The position numbers were made by a program, and so were the translations under genes. A stretch of DNA of 64,000 bases from Eukaryota sp. TZLM1-RC (taxonomy: Eukaryota > Metamonada: BaSk clade). The stretch is taken from contig JAUPSS010000007.1 in NCBI GenBank assembly GCA_040285825.1, forward strand, positions 458,501 through 522,500, written 5' to 3'. The notes beneath the pieces were generated by a model that saw nothing but the letters and a program-made list of their open reading frames with translations, had not been told where the DNA came from and made no database searches. Position 1 is the first letter of the stretch. Every line of letters starts with the position of its first letter. Shown one piece after another: positions 1 to 10,997 of this stretch.

Positions 1-296
1 TAGGAATGAGACGAAGTATCCAATTAACCCTAACAGCAATGAGAGATAAATGTGTGAAAGCCGAACAATGAAAACCACAGACTTTAAGCAAAAAAAGTTC
101 TATTTAAGTTTATTAAATGTAAATCAAAACAGTAAGTGCAATATTATGTGATAGAGAACTGCAAAAGTGCAACAAATACATGTTTCTGGCAAATGTAAAA
201 TACCACAGAAGACACTGAAACTCAACGCTTGTTTTGTGACAAACCATGGGCTTCTTAAGTGCAATTGTGCTTTTTCCTTTGAGAGGATGAATTAAT
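1..296. other. No gene seen
   Basis: AT-rich sequence left of the first LINE insertion. I see no long ORF, RNA gene or repeat. The last bases form the left target-site duplication of LINE copy A. Confidence 0.5.
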
Positions 297-306
297 GATG
301 GGTGAA

Positions 307-1409
307 TTTTTTTTATTTCAATTTAATTTTATTCTAAACCTATAAATCAACATCCAAAAAATCCATCTCTCCCAAAACAAAAACACTAGATGCAACTCTC
401 TCATAGTGAGATCCAAGAGAAAGCAAAGCATCAGAAACTATCTTCAACATCCCCTTAAAAATAGAAAACACAATTCTATTTTGCCAAAACCAACTGTTGA
501 AATTTCTGTTAGTTTTTCTTTTTACAATCATTTCAAAATCATCCAAAAAACGTAAAGCAGTTGGTGCAAGTGAACCAAAAAGGGAAAATACAAATGGAAA
601 CAAATTGTATTTTGCATGCTGTAGACTGGCCAATTTGGACAAAGGTTCATTGTATTTTTTGAATTTAAAATTTTCAGCATTTGAAAGGGGATTATGAATT
701 TCAGAATTAACAAGCCTTTCATTTGAGGCATTACAAGGATCAACAGACATTACATCCAATAAAATGAAGCTTCCATCTAATCCAGGTAATATGACATCAC
801 CTCTATTATTCTTATGAAAATCATTTTCAGCATCAAACAGATTTGACAACAGAGGTTCCAAGAAGGATTCAATTCTATGAGATTTACACATACAATATAA
901 CTGGTCTCTTACAGCATCATGAACCTTGCTTCTAAAAGTAATAAAATGTTTACAATTTAACAAATGAGTAGTTGTAATTTCTCGAGAACATTTACAAATT
1001 AAATTATGAGGTAAATGATCAGGCCAGATAAAGGAACGAAATCTCATATTCGGAGTCCAAGCAGAATCGGATAAGAGAGTACCATAAACTTGTGGAATTG
1101 TTGTTACTAAGGCAGAAGAAGTACTGTCACACATATCTTGTAAAAGATTTGCAAAAGCGGGATTCTTTTTCTTGGCCAAGCCAAGTCTAACATCAAAATC
1201 CAAGCTTTCAAAAATCTTTGACAATTTTTGTTGAAGTTTTTTACAGCAAAACTGTAAATTAAATAGAGATCGGTTTGGAATTTCTTGAATTGATTGAGGA
1301 AAACATTTGGTGCAAATTTGTGGCGGCAATTTTTCAAGTTCACAAGATAACTCATACAAATAAGGACTGCAATTGGGAACTAACAGATGAGAATCATCAG
1401 GAAATCTAC
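307..1409 (-). mobile_element. LINE-a copy A, 5'-truncated non-LTR retrotransposon
   Basis: The 3' half of a non-LTR retrotransposon on the minus strand. The 10-bp sequence GATGGGTGAA occurs at 297-306 and again at 1410-1419, and homology to copy B (10998-12403) stops at that boundary, so this is a 5'-truncated insertion with a target-site duplication. The 3' end has a short A/T-rich tail (about 307-340). It sits about 235 bp upstream of the INO80 start codon. Confidence 0.93.
340..1409 (-). pseudogene. LINE-a ORF, C-terminal part (knuckle + REL endonuclease)
   Basis: The open frame runs on to 1452, but the first ~14 codons (1410-1452) are host flank read through. The element part matches copy B residue for residue with about nine visible changes over ~350 residues. 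It holds the end of the reverse transcriptase thumb region, a C-x-C-x7-H-x3-C knuckle, then a domain with the pattern R-G-D-V...L-L-D-V expected of the restriction-enzyme-like endonuclease of R2/CRE/NeSL-type LINEs, and a K-Y-N motif after it. It has no RT catalytic core, so it cannot move by itself. The frame is fully open, which points to a recent insertion. The REL assignment is inferred from motif order, not from a search. Confidence 0.85.
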
Positions 1410-1644
1410 GATGGGTGAAATCATTTTGAATATCCAATAACGTATTATCCAACGTTATAATTGAGTCAACGACTACATATCTTTATAGTAGTGCAGCTTG
1501 TAGGTCCTGTCCTTCACAAGATTTGGCCATTTGCATTGATCTTCTTTCCTTCTTTCATTTTTTATTGTTTTTTCAAAATTGATAAAGAAATCCTACACAT
1601 TACATTAAAAAAGCACTTCTAGCTTCTTGGATCCCGTTCTTACC

Positions 1645-4600
1645 ATGCCAGAGCCTCCAGAACCTCTTTCAGTTTCTGTACTTCTCAGTATTGATACACC
1701 TCAATATCCTGCCTGGCTCACACGCCTTCCTCGTGCTGGAGAACTTATCAAGGACGATTCTGACTCTGAACCTGAATCCAATGAAGAAATCGTGCGTCTC
1801 CCTGTGTTTTCACTAACCCAAGGCGAAACTTATCCTCGATACTCGCAGTTCCATGGACAAATCCCTTGAATTGATGGCAAGATCTTCAATCTCTAAGACT
1901 CTTGATGCGAACTTCTACACTACCCTCTCTGGGCCTCCTCCTTCTGGTGAACCTCTCCACATTCTCTCCAGACACACTGCACTCGGCCCCGTTCTCTCTG
2001 AACAAAAATACTATTCCATCCTTGAAGAACGTCTTTCCCAACGCAGGATACAATTTCACACAGAAAGCTTTCCTCTGGAGGAAGAACCTCTTGCTCATAC
2101 TCTCGTCAACATGTCTGCTTCTATGGTAGACAAGAAACTTAGTCTTGTACGTAAACAATTGCCCAGAGCTGCTAAAGGTACGTTTTCTATTTATTATAAT
2201 TAATTACAGGTAGATTGTTAAAGTATAAAGAATTAAGACGACAGACACGTAATATCGCGCTGGCAGCTGTTAAGGAGCAGAAAAGAAGAGAATTGAGGTT
2301 GGTCAGAACTGGTGTTGCCCAATCAAGAGCAAAGAAACTAATGAAGGAGGTGCAATCGTTTTGGCGGAAAAGTTCGAAAACTTCGGCGCCAAAAAAAGTT
2401 TGTTACCCTAACCCTAACCCTAACTATAGGTACGTAAAACTGATGAGCAAAAAGCCATGGAAAAACGTATGGAGGAAGAACGAGAGGCGAGGCGACAACA
2501 AAGAAAACTAAACTTTTTGCTCACACAGACAGAATTGTATTCGCATTTTCTACTTCGAAAAGATGAACAACAAACCACTGATGACGTGGCAGTTGATGAC
2601 GTGACAGGGGTTAGTTTGTCTTATGATGATGATCACTATAATGAGGAGGATGCAAAGAGATTGGCATCAAAGTGGGCAGAAGAAGCAGCTAATAAGCATT
2701 TAAATGAACTTTCTGCTTTTGGTCAATTACCAGATCAACAACAGTTGATTGAAAAACAAAAGGAGAAACAAATGGAAAAGGAAATGCAAAAGCAAATTGA
2801 ACAGGAAATGGAAGCTGAATCACAAGAAATACAAGAAACCTCCGAGGGATCGGAGGACACTTCAGATCCCTCTTCTTTGTTATATACCAATATTCAACAA
2901 CCAGATATGTTCTCCGGAACGCTCAAACCTTATCAATTAAAGGGACTAAATTGGTTGGTTTCTCTCTATGATCAGGGAATTAATGGTATATTAGCAGATG
3001 AAATGGGCTTGGGAAAAACAATCCAATCTATTTCTTTTTTGGCGCATTTAGCTGAAACAAGAGGTTTGGTTTGAATTAATTCATTCATTCTTATTTCAGG
3101 TATTTGGGGTCCTTTTGTCGTTATCGGCCAGAACACAATTCTCCACAACTGGGAAGAAGAAATTTCTAAATTTGCCCCAAAACTCAAAGTTGCTCCGTAC
3201 TGGGGTGGACCAAAGGAACGAAAAGCCATTAGGACAATGTTTAGTCAACGAAAAAACCCCCTTGGTGAAGAAAACTCTCCATTTCATATACTAATTACTT
3301 CCTATCAATACGCTGTTCAAGATGAGAAACATTTCAAGAGAGTTCCATGGCAGTTTATGATCCTAGACGAAGCTCAAGCGATTAAAAGCCATTCTAGTCA
3401 ACGGTGGAAGAGTTTATTGTCATTTAAATGTAGAAACAGATTGTTGCTCACTGGAACCCCTATTCAGAACTCAATGGCTGAACTGTGGGCATTATTGCAC
3501 TTTATTATGCCTTCTCTGTTTGACTCTCATGATGAGTTTGAAGAGTGGTTCTCTAAAGGAATTGAGAACCAAGCCGAAAGTCAGCAACAAGAGAGTCAGC
3601 ATTTGAAAAGATTGCATTTGATCCTTAAACCATTCATGCTGAGGAGAGAAAAGAAGGATGTAGAGAGTGAAATGACTCCAAAAATAGAAATAGTACTCAG
3701 ATGTGACCTATCTAACAAACAAAAAGCCTTGTATGAATCTCTCAAAAATTCCCAATCAGTTTCTCAATCACTTAACCAATCATTTAATCAATCAGCTGTC
3801 AAGGAGGAGTCTGAAACGCTATTAAACTTGGTTATGCAGCTCCGAAAGGTTTGCAACCATCCTGCCATGTTTGAACGATCAGAGACTAAGTTTCCTTTTT
3901 ATTTTACATCACCTTACCCAACTTTACCATCGGCCGAACCTTTACAAGGAAGTCACTCGGTTAATTTCTCTGTTCCTGAAACGTCAACAGTCGCGATTGG
4001 TCAAGGTCAATATCGACTTTATGACCGTACCTTTAGGTCTAGTGTTTTTGATGATTTGGTAGCTTTTCCAAGATGCTTTTTGGATTTATTTGAGGAGATT
4101 TTCGGCAATAGTACTAGCAAAGGAAGTCAATTGAAGTCATGTGTGTGGTTTGAAATGCTGACCTTGCTAGGTTTGACTTTTAAAGAAACTAGAGAGTTTC
4201 TGAGTCTGGTTTATGATTTGCCATTAAAATGGCAGTGGTTTCAATCAAAATTAGGTGAATTTGAACGAAATTCGTTGTTAGTAAATTATTTACTGGAAAA
4301 TGGCTTTGTAACCAGCTTTATGAGCCTGATGCACCCATTTATTCAAAATTTCGCAAGACAGCGTGAAATTTTAGATCCGATACAGGAAAAGATCACAAAG
4401 ACGTGCGGAAATGTCAGTTTTGCTAATGGATTATGTTTTTCAAGGGTTTTGGCACCTGAGCCCAAAATTTCGTTTTCTGATCCCACACTGATCCCTTCTT
4501 GGACCAGAAGAGATCACTTGACAATTCCTGACAAGCTTGGTCAATCATTTTTCCAATCATTCTCGACTCAAATTGATCTTCCAAAATTAGCTTCTATACT

Positions 4601-5189
4601 TGCTGATTCTGGAAAAATTCAAGCTTTGGATGAACTTTTAGTTCAACTCAAAAGTGAGGGTCATCGCTGTTTAATTTATTCCCAAATGACGCGAATGCTT
4701 GACATTTTGGTCGACTATCTGATCCTCCGAAAGTTTCCTTTTGTCAGATTAGATGGATCTTCTTCGACCGAAGAACGCAGAGATGTGGTTCGTCAATTCC
4801 AAACAGATAGTTCAATCTTTTGCTTTTTACTATCCACAAGAGCTGGTGGTATCGGTATCAACCTTACAGCTGCTGATACTGTTATCTTTTACGACTCTGA
4901 TTGGAATCCTACAAATGACCTCCAAGCAATGGATAGAGCCCATCGGCTTGGGCAAACGAAGCAAGTTACTGTTTATAGACTAATCACCAAGAACACCATT
5001 GAGGAACGTATTCTTTCGAGAGCTCAAGTTAAAGATCGAATGAGAGCTTTTGTTTTGGAAGCCGATAAAATGTCTGGTCAAACAGCAAGAGAGTTACTCA
5101 TGGATACCAGTGAGGATTTGGAATTAGATGTGGGGAAGAGAAGATCCGAAGATGATGTTGTGGAAGAAAAAAGATTGAATGTGGGTTGA
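1645..5189 (+). CDS. INO80: INO80 chromatin-remodelling ATPase (5 exons)
   Basis: Catalytic subunit of the nuclear INO80 nucleosome-remodelling complex. Exons are 1645-1791, 1823-2177, 2210-2397, 2430-3063 and 3100-5189; the introns are 31, 32, 32 and 36 nt with GT-AG ends, and the joined frame gives 1,137 residues. A DBINO domain (about residues 160-275) is split over exons 2-4. The Snf2 ATPase follows: Walker A D-E-M-G-L-G-K-T at 420-427, DEAQ box at 531-534, L-T-G-T-P-I-Q-N, then a long insert between the RecA lobes with a Ser/Gln/Asn-rich stretch, and motif [10 protein letters not shown] at 1053-1060. DBINO plus DEAQ plus the split lobes are specific to the INO80 class. I chose the ATG at 1645 as the first in-frame ATG. 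The acidic N-terminus is shorter than in animal or yeast INO80. Intron 3 contains telomere-like repeats. Confidence 0.96.
2405..2424 (+). repeat. Interstitial telomere-like repeat (CCCTAA)n inside an intron
   Basis: About three CCCTAA units make up most of the 32-nt third INO80 intron (2398-2429). The last CTAAC lies a few bases before the TAG acceptor and could serve as the branch site, so the repeat may have been kept as a splicing signal rather than as a telomere relic. Confidence 0.8.
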
Positions 5190-5355
5190 AATGGTTTGTT
5201 TTTGCTTAGTGTTTTAAATTTTTGATATTGGCATCAAATGTTTTTTATTTGATTTTTTTGGGAATTAAGGTGTTATTAAATAATAAATTTTAATAAATTT
5301 CAATAATATATTTTGCCCAAGTGTTTCATTATTAATAATCAGCATACGGAGGTGG

Positions 5356-6893
5356 CATTTAATGAAACTTTTTTCTAATACGTTGATTACGAGGAAGATG
5401 CTATTCGGTTTCTTGGATCTTATTTTGGAAATAGTGAAAAAGTTAAATCGATTTTGTCAGGTATTTTGGAAAAAATCGAAGAGCAACTTTTGGCTAATCA
5501 AGATCTAGAAATTGACAAACATTTAGCGTTTTCGGTCCTAAATGTGTGTTTTGGATCAAAAATTAATCATCTTCTTCGTTCTTTATCTCCCACAATTTCT
5601 CATGATTTTGCACGTCAATTCAATACTTTGAGAACAAATTTCTTAGGAAATTTAGTAGAAGTTTGTCCATCTAAAATTCCTTATCATGCATTTTTTAGTC
5701 CTAAATTTGGTGGAGTTGGTTTTTCAAAAGCAGAGTATTTATGCAAAAGTGCTTTTATTGGTGGTATGAAAAATTTTCTTTTTGAATGGAAACTTCGTTT
5801 TGATCATATTCCTTTAAATGAATCACATCCTTTATTAATTTCTCTTGAAAAAATGGTGCAAGAACTACCTGTTGATATTTGGAATAGGAGTTTTCCTTTA
5901 AGTTTGCCTGCTGAGCCTTCGAGATCTTTCACCAACCTTCATCTTGCTGTTGTGAAATTACAGAAGTCTGTTCTTATTGGTTTTGAAGACCTGGATTTTT
6001 CTAAACGACTTCGTGTGACTAAGATTAACAATCCCGTCTTTGCTTCCTTTTTATCAGACATTCAGAACTGTACTTGTTTAATATCTCAGCAAACAAGGCC
6101 ATTTGGTCTTCACTTAACAAATGAAGCTTGGAAACAAAACATGCGGTTGAGATTAGGGATGTATCCAAGTGGTCTTTTGGACAATTCTTATTGTATTTGT
6201 AAGAAAAACCTACTGCAAATTTCCGTCATATTGTGAGCTGTAAGAAATTTCTCCAATATAGGTCAGTTCTTCATAACGCCGTTCGTGATGTGACATATGA
6301 GATGTTCAAGTGTTACAATTTTAGTTGCAAAGTAGAAAGCATTATAGTGATGATAATCTGTTTAATTCACGTCGAGATGATTTAATTGCTCCTTTTGTGG
6401 ATTCCTCTCAAGTTGTTGTTGGTTTCACTACAGTTGATCCCTTTGCTTTTGTTTATCGCGATGATGTTTTACTTAGTACTAATGGTCATTTGAACAAGGC
6501 TGAAGATCGTAAGAGAGATAAATATACTGAGATATTAAATGATTTAAATAAGAACCTTTACTCTAAGTTTTCGTTTGTTCCTTTTGCCTTTTCGATTTTT
6601 GGCAACATTGGACAATCTGCCTTGAATTTCATCAATGATTTTGGTAATTTATGTCGTTCAAGTGGTAAGAATTTTGCAGAGAATTTATGGAAGAATCGTA
6701 TCATTTTCGCCTTGTACAGAAGTTTTCCCAAGTACTTGAGTTTAATGATGTCCAAACTTTATAAGGATTCATCAGGAGTTGGCGTGGAGAATTGTGTTTC
6801 TTATGTGTTTTAGTTTGTTTTGTTTTTATTTGATTTTTCGTAGAAAATATATAAATATTTAATAAATAAATAATAATAAATAATATGAATAAA
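5356..6893 (+). mobile_element. LINE-b copy C, 5'-truncated
   Basis: Decayed LINE 3' half downstream of INO80. It ends with a simple tail of AATA/AAATA units (about 6840-6893). An imperfect repeat, ATACGGAGGTGG at 5344-5355 and ATACCGGTGAGGTGG at 6896-6910, may be an eroded target-site duplication. Both boundaries are therefore approximate. Confidence 0.75.
5375..6813 (+). pseudogene. LINE-b ORF remnant with two frameshifts
   Basis: The first open segment (to 6236) carries the RT thumb/linker region (F-L-G-S-Y-F-G-N near 5405, G-G-V-G-F near 5713) and enters the cysteine knuckle (C-I-C near 6193). A frameshift there moves the second half of the knuckle (H-I-V-S-C) to another frame. A second shift near 6345 leads into the endonuclease-like segment (6325-6813). 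At the second acidic position, where LINE-a has L-L-D-V, this copy has V-V-G-F, so a likely catalytic aspartate is lost. Dead element. Confidence 0.82.
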
Positions 6894-7080
6894 TAATACC
6901 GGTGAGGTGGATAGAAACAATGTATAATTGGTTGTTAGGATAAGATAAAATTTGAAAGAATTAAACATAAATTAAAAGATTTTATTCACCCGTTTTTACT
7001 TGTCGTCGAGCTCTTCTAACAGGTCAGGAAATTTTTCATTTCGAGACTGGTCCTCTAAACTGGTCCTCGAGACTAAAACT

Positions 7081-7936
7081 CTATTTTTTGATTAGATTCA
7101 AGAGCACGAGCAAGTACACAAGCTCCTTCATTGTCAATTTTGCCAAGGATTTATAACCCACATCCAACCTGGTTCTGGTGCCATCGATGATTTCCTCCAA
7201 ACCGTCTTTCACATAATTCCCTAAGCTATTCCAATCAACCATTGACTTGATTTCATTGAGAATGCTGGAACCTTTAGAACTAGTGTTAAGTTCAAAAGGA
7301 GTCATTCATGGCTGATGACTCACAGCAGGTCTTCTGATCGGCTTTGAAACATTATTTACAGGTTGAGGTGCATTCACCTTCTTTAACTTGCTTATTTCCA
7401 CTTTGGCAGCTTCCAAATTCCTGGATAGTTCCTCAATTCTTTTCTGCAAGGTTTGGTTTTCAGTCCTGTCCCCATTAAGTTCAGCTTTCTGCTGCTCTTT
7501 AGCAATTTGGTCTCTTTCGGCAGAGCTTTGGTCTAATTGTTGCTGGAGACCAACAATTCTATTCTCATTGGCAACATTAGCATGAGCAACTGCTCTTTCA
7601 ATGTCAGAATTGGATGATCGATGGTGAATTTGGTTAGATGTAGAGACCTGGTTAGGTGTCTTCTAGGCCCAAAGAATCTTGTAATGATTCCAAAACATTG
7701 ATTACTTCGAAAATACAAGGTCTCTCATTAGACTCTTTACGGCAACATCTGGTGATCAACTCTTTCAACGGTAGAGGTACATTAGCAGGAAAGGGGAGTG
7801 GCTTATCATTCATCTTCGCTCCAAAAACAAATTTTTGATTCCAAAAAATACATGGTAAAATATAAAGCCATGAACAATTTATTGAATGGTCCCAGTGGAA
7901 TGCTCCAAAAGTGTGCACCGGATGTATTGCTATCAC
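7081..7936 (-). pseudogene. Broken TKL-like kinase C-lobe + coiled coil
   Basis: Reading the minus strand, 7936-7652 ends with a kinase C-lobe pattern (P-L-P-F-P...P-L-K-E-L-I...C-C-R-K-E-S-N-E-R-P) typical of the last helices of tyrosine-kinase-like folds. A one-base shift near 7660 leads to a second frame (7662-7309), rich in Glu/Gln/Lys/Leu heptads and probably a coiled coil. That frame meets a TGA at 7308-7306 and then continues open to a TAA/TAG-type end at 7081. Upstream of 7936 I cannot find the catalytic loop or glycine loop. Best read as a decayed kinase gene; a sequencing error or missed intron at the shift is possible. Confidence 0.55.
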
Positions 7937-8210
7937 AACAGGGAATCCAGTTATTTTACAATCACCGTGTCAAGACGTGATCACGTTGCAGGAGTACGAC
8001 AATGTCCATACTGAAGGCTTGTGACATGTCACATAGCTCCTTCATGTCAAAATCCAAGGGATTGTTGTTTAAATAAATGTCAATAGCCCTTCAACTTTAA
8101 CATGAATTTGGTTTCAAAATTTCCAAAATAGGCTAATATTAAGGGCCGATGCACATCAATCTAGAATGTCACATGTTTTTTCAAATCTTTTTTCAAATCA
8201 TTTTTCACCA

Positions 8211-8572
8211 TGAAATGTTGAATGTAGTGTTCATGGAATAAATTACTCCCTCCAACCAATTGTGACGCGTTTTGATGGTAAATTTTCTTATTCTACCGTT
8301 ACACCAGAAACTTTGGTCAAAACTGTTCTTCAGGTAGCATTTTGTGTGATGTAAAGATTTTAATTTCAACTACCATTTTTTAGGCCACAAACACAACATT
8401 TTTCTCTACTGTAGGTTATATGACTAAAGCAAAATGCCTTAAAATCCCAAGTAAATTGGCAATTGTCATCGAACCTTTTGTCAATTGCACTTCAAAATTA
8501 TCAAAACAAAATTTTCGATATTATAAACCAATGCATGTTCAAAAAAAATTCAACAAATTACCGGAAACTTAG
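8211..8572 (+). other. Possible two-exon coding remnant
   Basis: An open stretch from the stop at 8211 to 8333 could splice over a 50-nt GT...AG gap (8334-8383) to an open stretch ending at TAG 8570-8572. The joined peptide has ordinary amino acid composition but I recognise no domain, and there is no convincing start codon. The gap is longer than the 31-37 nt introns of the clear genes here. The rest of 7940-8726 shows nothing. Confidence 0.18.
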
Positions 8573-8739
8573 GGATGGGACGTTCTAATGCGGAATTAAT
8601 TCTCGATGAACCGAATTACTGCGGAAATTAATGGATATGAATAATGAATGTGTCTAATTATCATTTCGTATTCCAGACAAGTTTGATAGACTACTCTATA
8701 ACATTGAAAAACTTATTTTAAGTACCGTTTTTAGGGTCA

Positions 8740-9266
8740 GATCAAACTGATGATTCTTTTGGTAAAAGAAGGGCAGATTAAGTAGCTCCAGGAATCGATA
8801 GTTTCTCAATGTTGTAGATGTTGTCTCAGTTGATGTTTGCAACAATTCTGCTGCTCGATTAGTGTATTCCGCTGATTCTCCGTTATCTAACGCCGAAAAA
8901 AGAAGATAAAAAAATATGAAGAACCTTTGGCTCAGTTAGGTAGAGTGGAACATGTGAAATATCAGCTGGTGCCGTTTGCAATTTCTCTTTTTGGCAATAG
9001 TGGACCTTCAGGGTTGTACTTTTTTGAACCTTTAAAAAAAGTGATACTGAATAGGTCTAGTAAAACAATGAATTGCACTTTCTGGTTGAATAGAATTGTT
9101 TTTTTGCATTTTCAAGTCTATTCCAGCAATGATTTCCAAGACGCTTTTAGCCATTGGTCTAGAATATGAACGTAATGCTGTGAGTAGGTTTAGTAATAGT
9201 GACGCTTGTTTGGAGGATATTGAATTCTAGTTATTTTTTTCTCAATAAATATTCCAGTTAAAAGAA
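8740..9266 (+). mobile_element. LINE-c copy D, 5'-truncated, REL-endonuclease end only
   Basis: The perfect 13-bp repeat GTTTTTAGGGTCA at 8727-8739 and 9267-9279 flanks this fragment, a clear target-site duplication. Inside, with several frame breaks, are the endonuclease pattern (R-A-D-L-V near 8775, then L-D-V-V-S-V-D), a K-K-Y-E-E-P motif, and the conserved F-A-I-S-L-F-G-N-S-G block (8927-9169 partly open). It ends in D-A-C-L-E-D-I-E-F before TAG at about 9229. Confidence 0.88.
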
Positions 9267-9279
9267 GTTTTTAGGGTCA

Positions 9280-9962
9280 CATTGAAAGTGATGTTCTTTA
9301 CTTCAAGTTTAATTCTAGCGCACAACGCATTCAATTGTAGCTCTTATTGCTTAATTATTCATGTAGATACTACAAATTTGCCACTTTCTGTACTAATTAT
9401 GCTCATCTTATATTATTTTAGAGAATTTTCTTTGAATGATCACATACGATTGTTTAATTTTGACAGTTGGAATAAATACATACATCAGAAAATAAAATAT
9501 ATCAAATACAAGCAATTCCTCTTGGAAGATCTCAACAAACAAATATTTTGTTTGAAACTGTCACTAGTAGAGGATTGAAATGTCTCATCATTTGAACAAT
9601 TTGAAGTTTCCAAAATATTGCACATTTGCAGAAAATTCCCTCATCATTATCAATGCAACTTGCTTTCTTTCCATCCAAGAAATGTGGTGATGTATTTAAA
9701 GAGATCATTCCCAAAAACAAACAAATTCTAGGATTTTTGGCAGTAAACAATAAACATCAATAAACATCAAATAAATTGAAATTTGAAACCATTATATTGA
9801 CACTGTTGTGGACATTTGTTTATATTGGACAATTGAAGTTCATGAAGAAATATTCGAAAGCTGCTTCCAACAACTTGAACAATCATTTTAAACCAAATCC
9901 ATTCAAAAACTTTATGACCGCCAAAACCAATTATCTACAAAGCTAACCGAACTATTTCCGAC
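9280..9962. other. No gene seen
   Basis: AT-rich spacer between LINE copy D and the 3' end of RPN11. Short open frames here begin at non-ATG codons and have biased composition; I do not support any of them. Confidence 0.5.
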
Positions 9963-10911
9963 CTAATAAATGCAAGTGGAGATACAACTTCCTATTGTTT
10001 GATCCATATTCCGCTGCACGACATCCAAGCATTCATTCTCCAAAGCTCTTTTTGGATCAGTCTTGCCAACATTTTTCACTTCTAATTCCTTTGGTGTTGA
10101 TTCCATTTCTTCTGACAAGCGACTGCAATACTCCTTGGCTAGAGAAGACAACTTGTTTAGTGATGCCTTGTTTTTCTCGTGTAGCAAACCAAAATCATTC
10201 AATCTCAATGCTGAAGATCTTCTGGTCCTGCCCATATTCAAAAGCATATCTTGCTCGTATTCACTCTTCCTGTAGTCAATCACCATGTTATAGTACTGTC
10301 TACCCAGGCCTCTGATCAAAGCCGAGATATTGGGTTTCATTAGACCACCAACATTAGAAGTAGTTTGCCGAGATTCTTGGTTGGTGAGGAACGTCTGTGG
10401 AGAAATAGTTCTGAAAGCATCAATAACAACCTTACCCTTGACTGATTGTATGGGATCAACGACCACCGCAATGGCACGCTTATCAAGTTGTTCCATGGAC
10501 TGCTGTGTGTTGACGTCGACAGAGGAAAGCCAACAACCAAAACCCTGTGGTGAGGAGAAGATCAGGAAGGGGAGAACATACAGGGTGGGAGTGATACCAG
10601 CCAACTACTGATTCAGATCGACCCGTACGTTTTAGCATTTCCATCATTTGTTGCTGGAAGGCTGAATCGATAGCTTCAACGGACATTGCTGTACCCGATT
10701 GGGGCATTGCAAAGACGTCAGTTATACGGACTGTGTATTCATCAACAAACTCGCCCAGCATGAGACCCATGACTTCCATTGGCACACCGGCCCGACCATG
10801 TTTGAGCATTTTGAGTAATGCAAGAGAGGATATGTAGAGTGTTTCAGAAGTGTCAGGAGCACTAGTTTGTGGTTCGGCAGACATGCCTCCAAGTAAAGAT
10901 GCGAGATCCAT
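9963..10911 (-). CDS. RPN11: 26S proteasome lid deubiquitinase Rpn11/PSMD14 (2 exons)
   Basis: Zinc-dependent deubiquitinase of the 19S regulatory particle that removes ubiquitin chains during substrate entry. Exon 1 is 10911-10582 and exon 2 is 10544-9963. The 37-nt intron (10581-10545, GTATG...CACAG) falls exactly between His-Pro and Gly of the JAMM motif. Joined length is 303 residues, close to the usual ~306-310. The JAMM metal site is complete: H107-S-H109-P, then [10 protein letters not shown]120. The N-terminal context ([12 protein letters not shown]) and the [13 protein letters not shown] segment are characteristic of Rpn11 rather than Rpn8 or Csn5. LINE copy B starts only 87 bp upstream of the start codon. 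Confidence 0.97.
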
Positions 10912-10997
10912 GATTAAAGATAATCAGATAAGGAGAGTGTGATGTAATGTTTTTGGAAATTCCAAAAAAGAGAGAACAAAGTCAGGTCGGCCGATCT

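Noticed and set aside
9282-9578. 98-codon plus-strand frame
   Set aside because: Starts at TTG, has biased Ile/Leu/Lys composition expected from AT-rich DNA, and begins inside the target duplication flank of LINE copy D.
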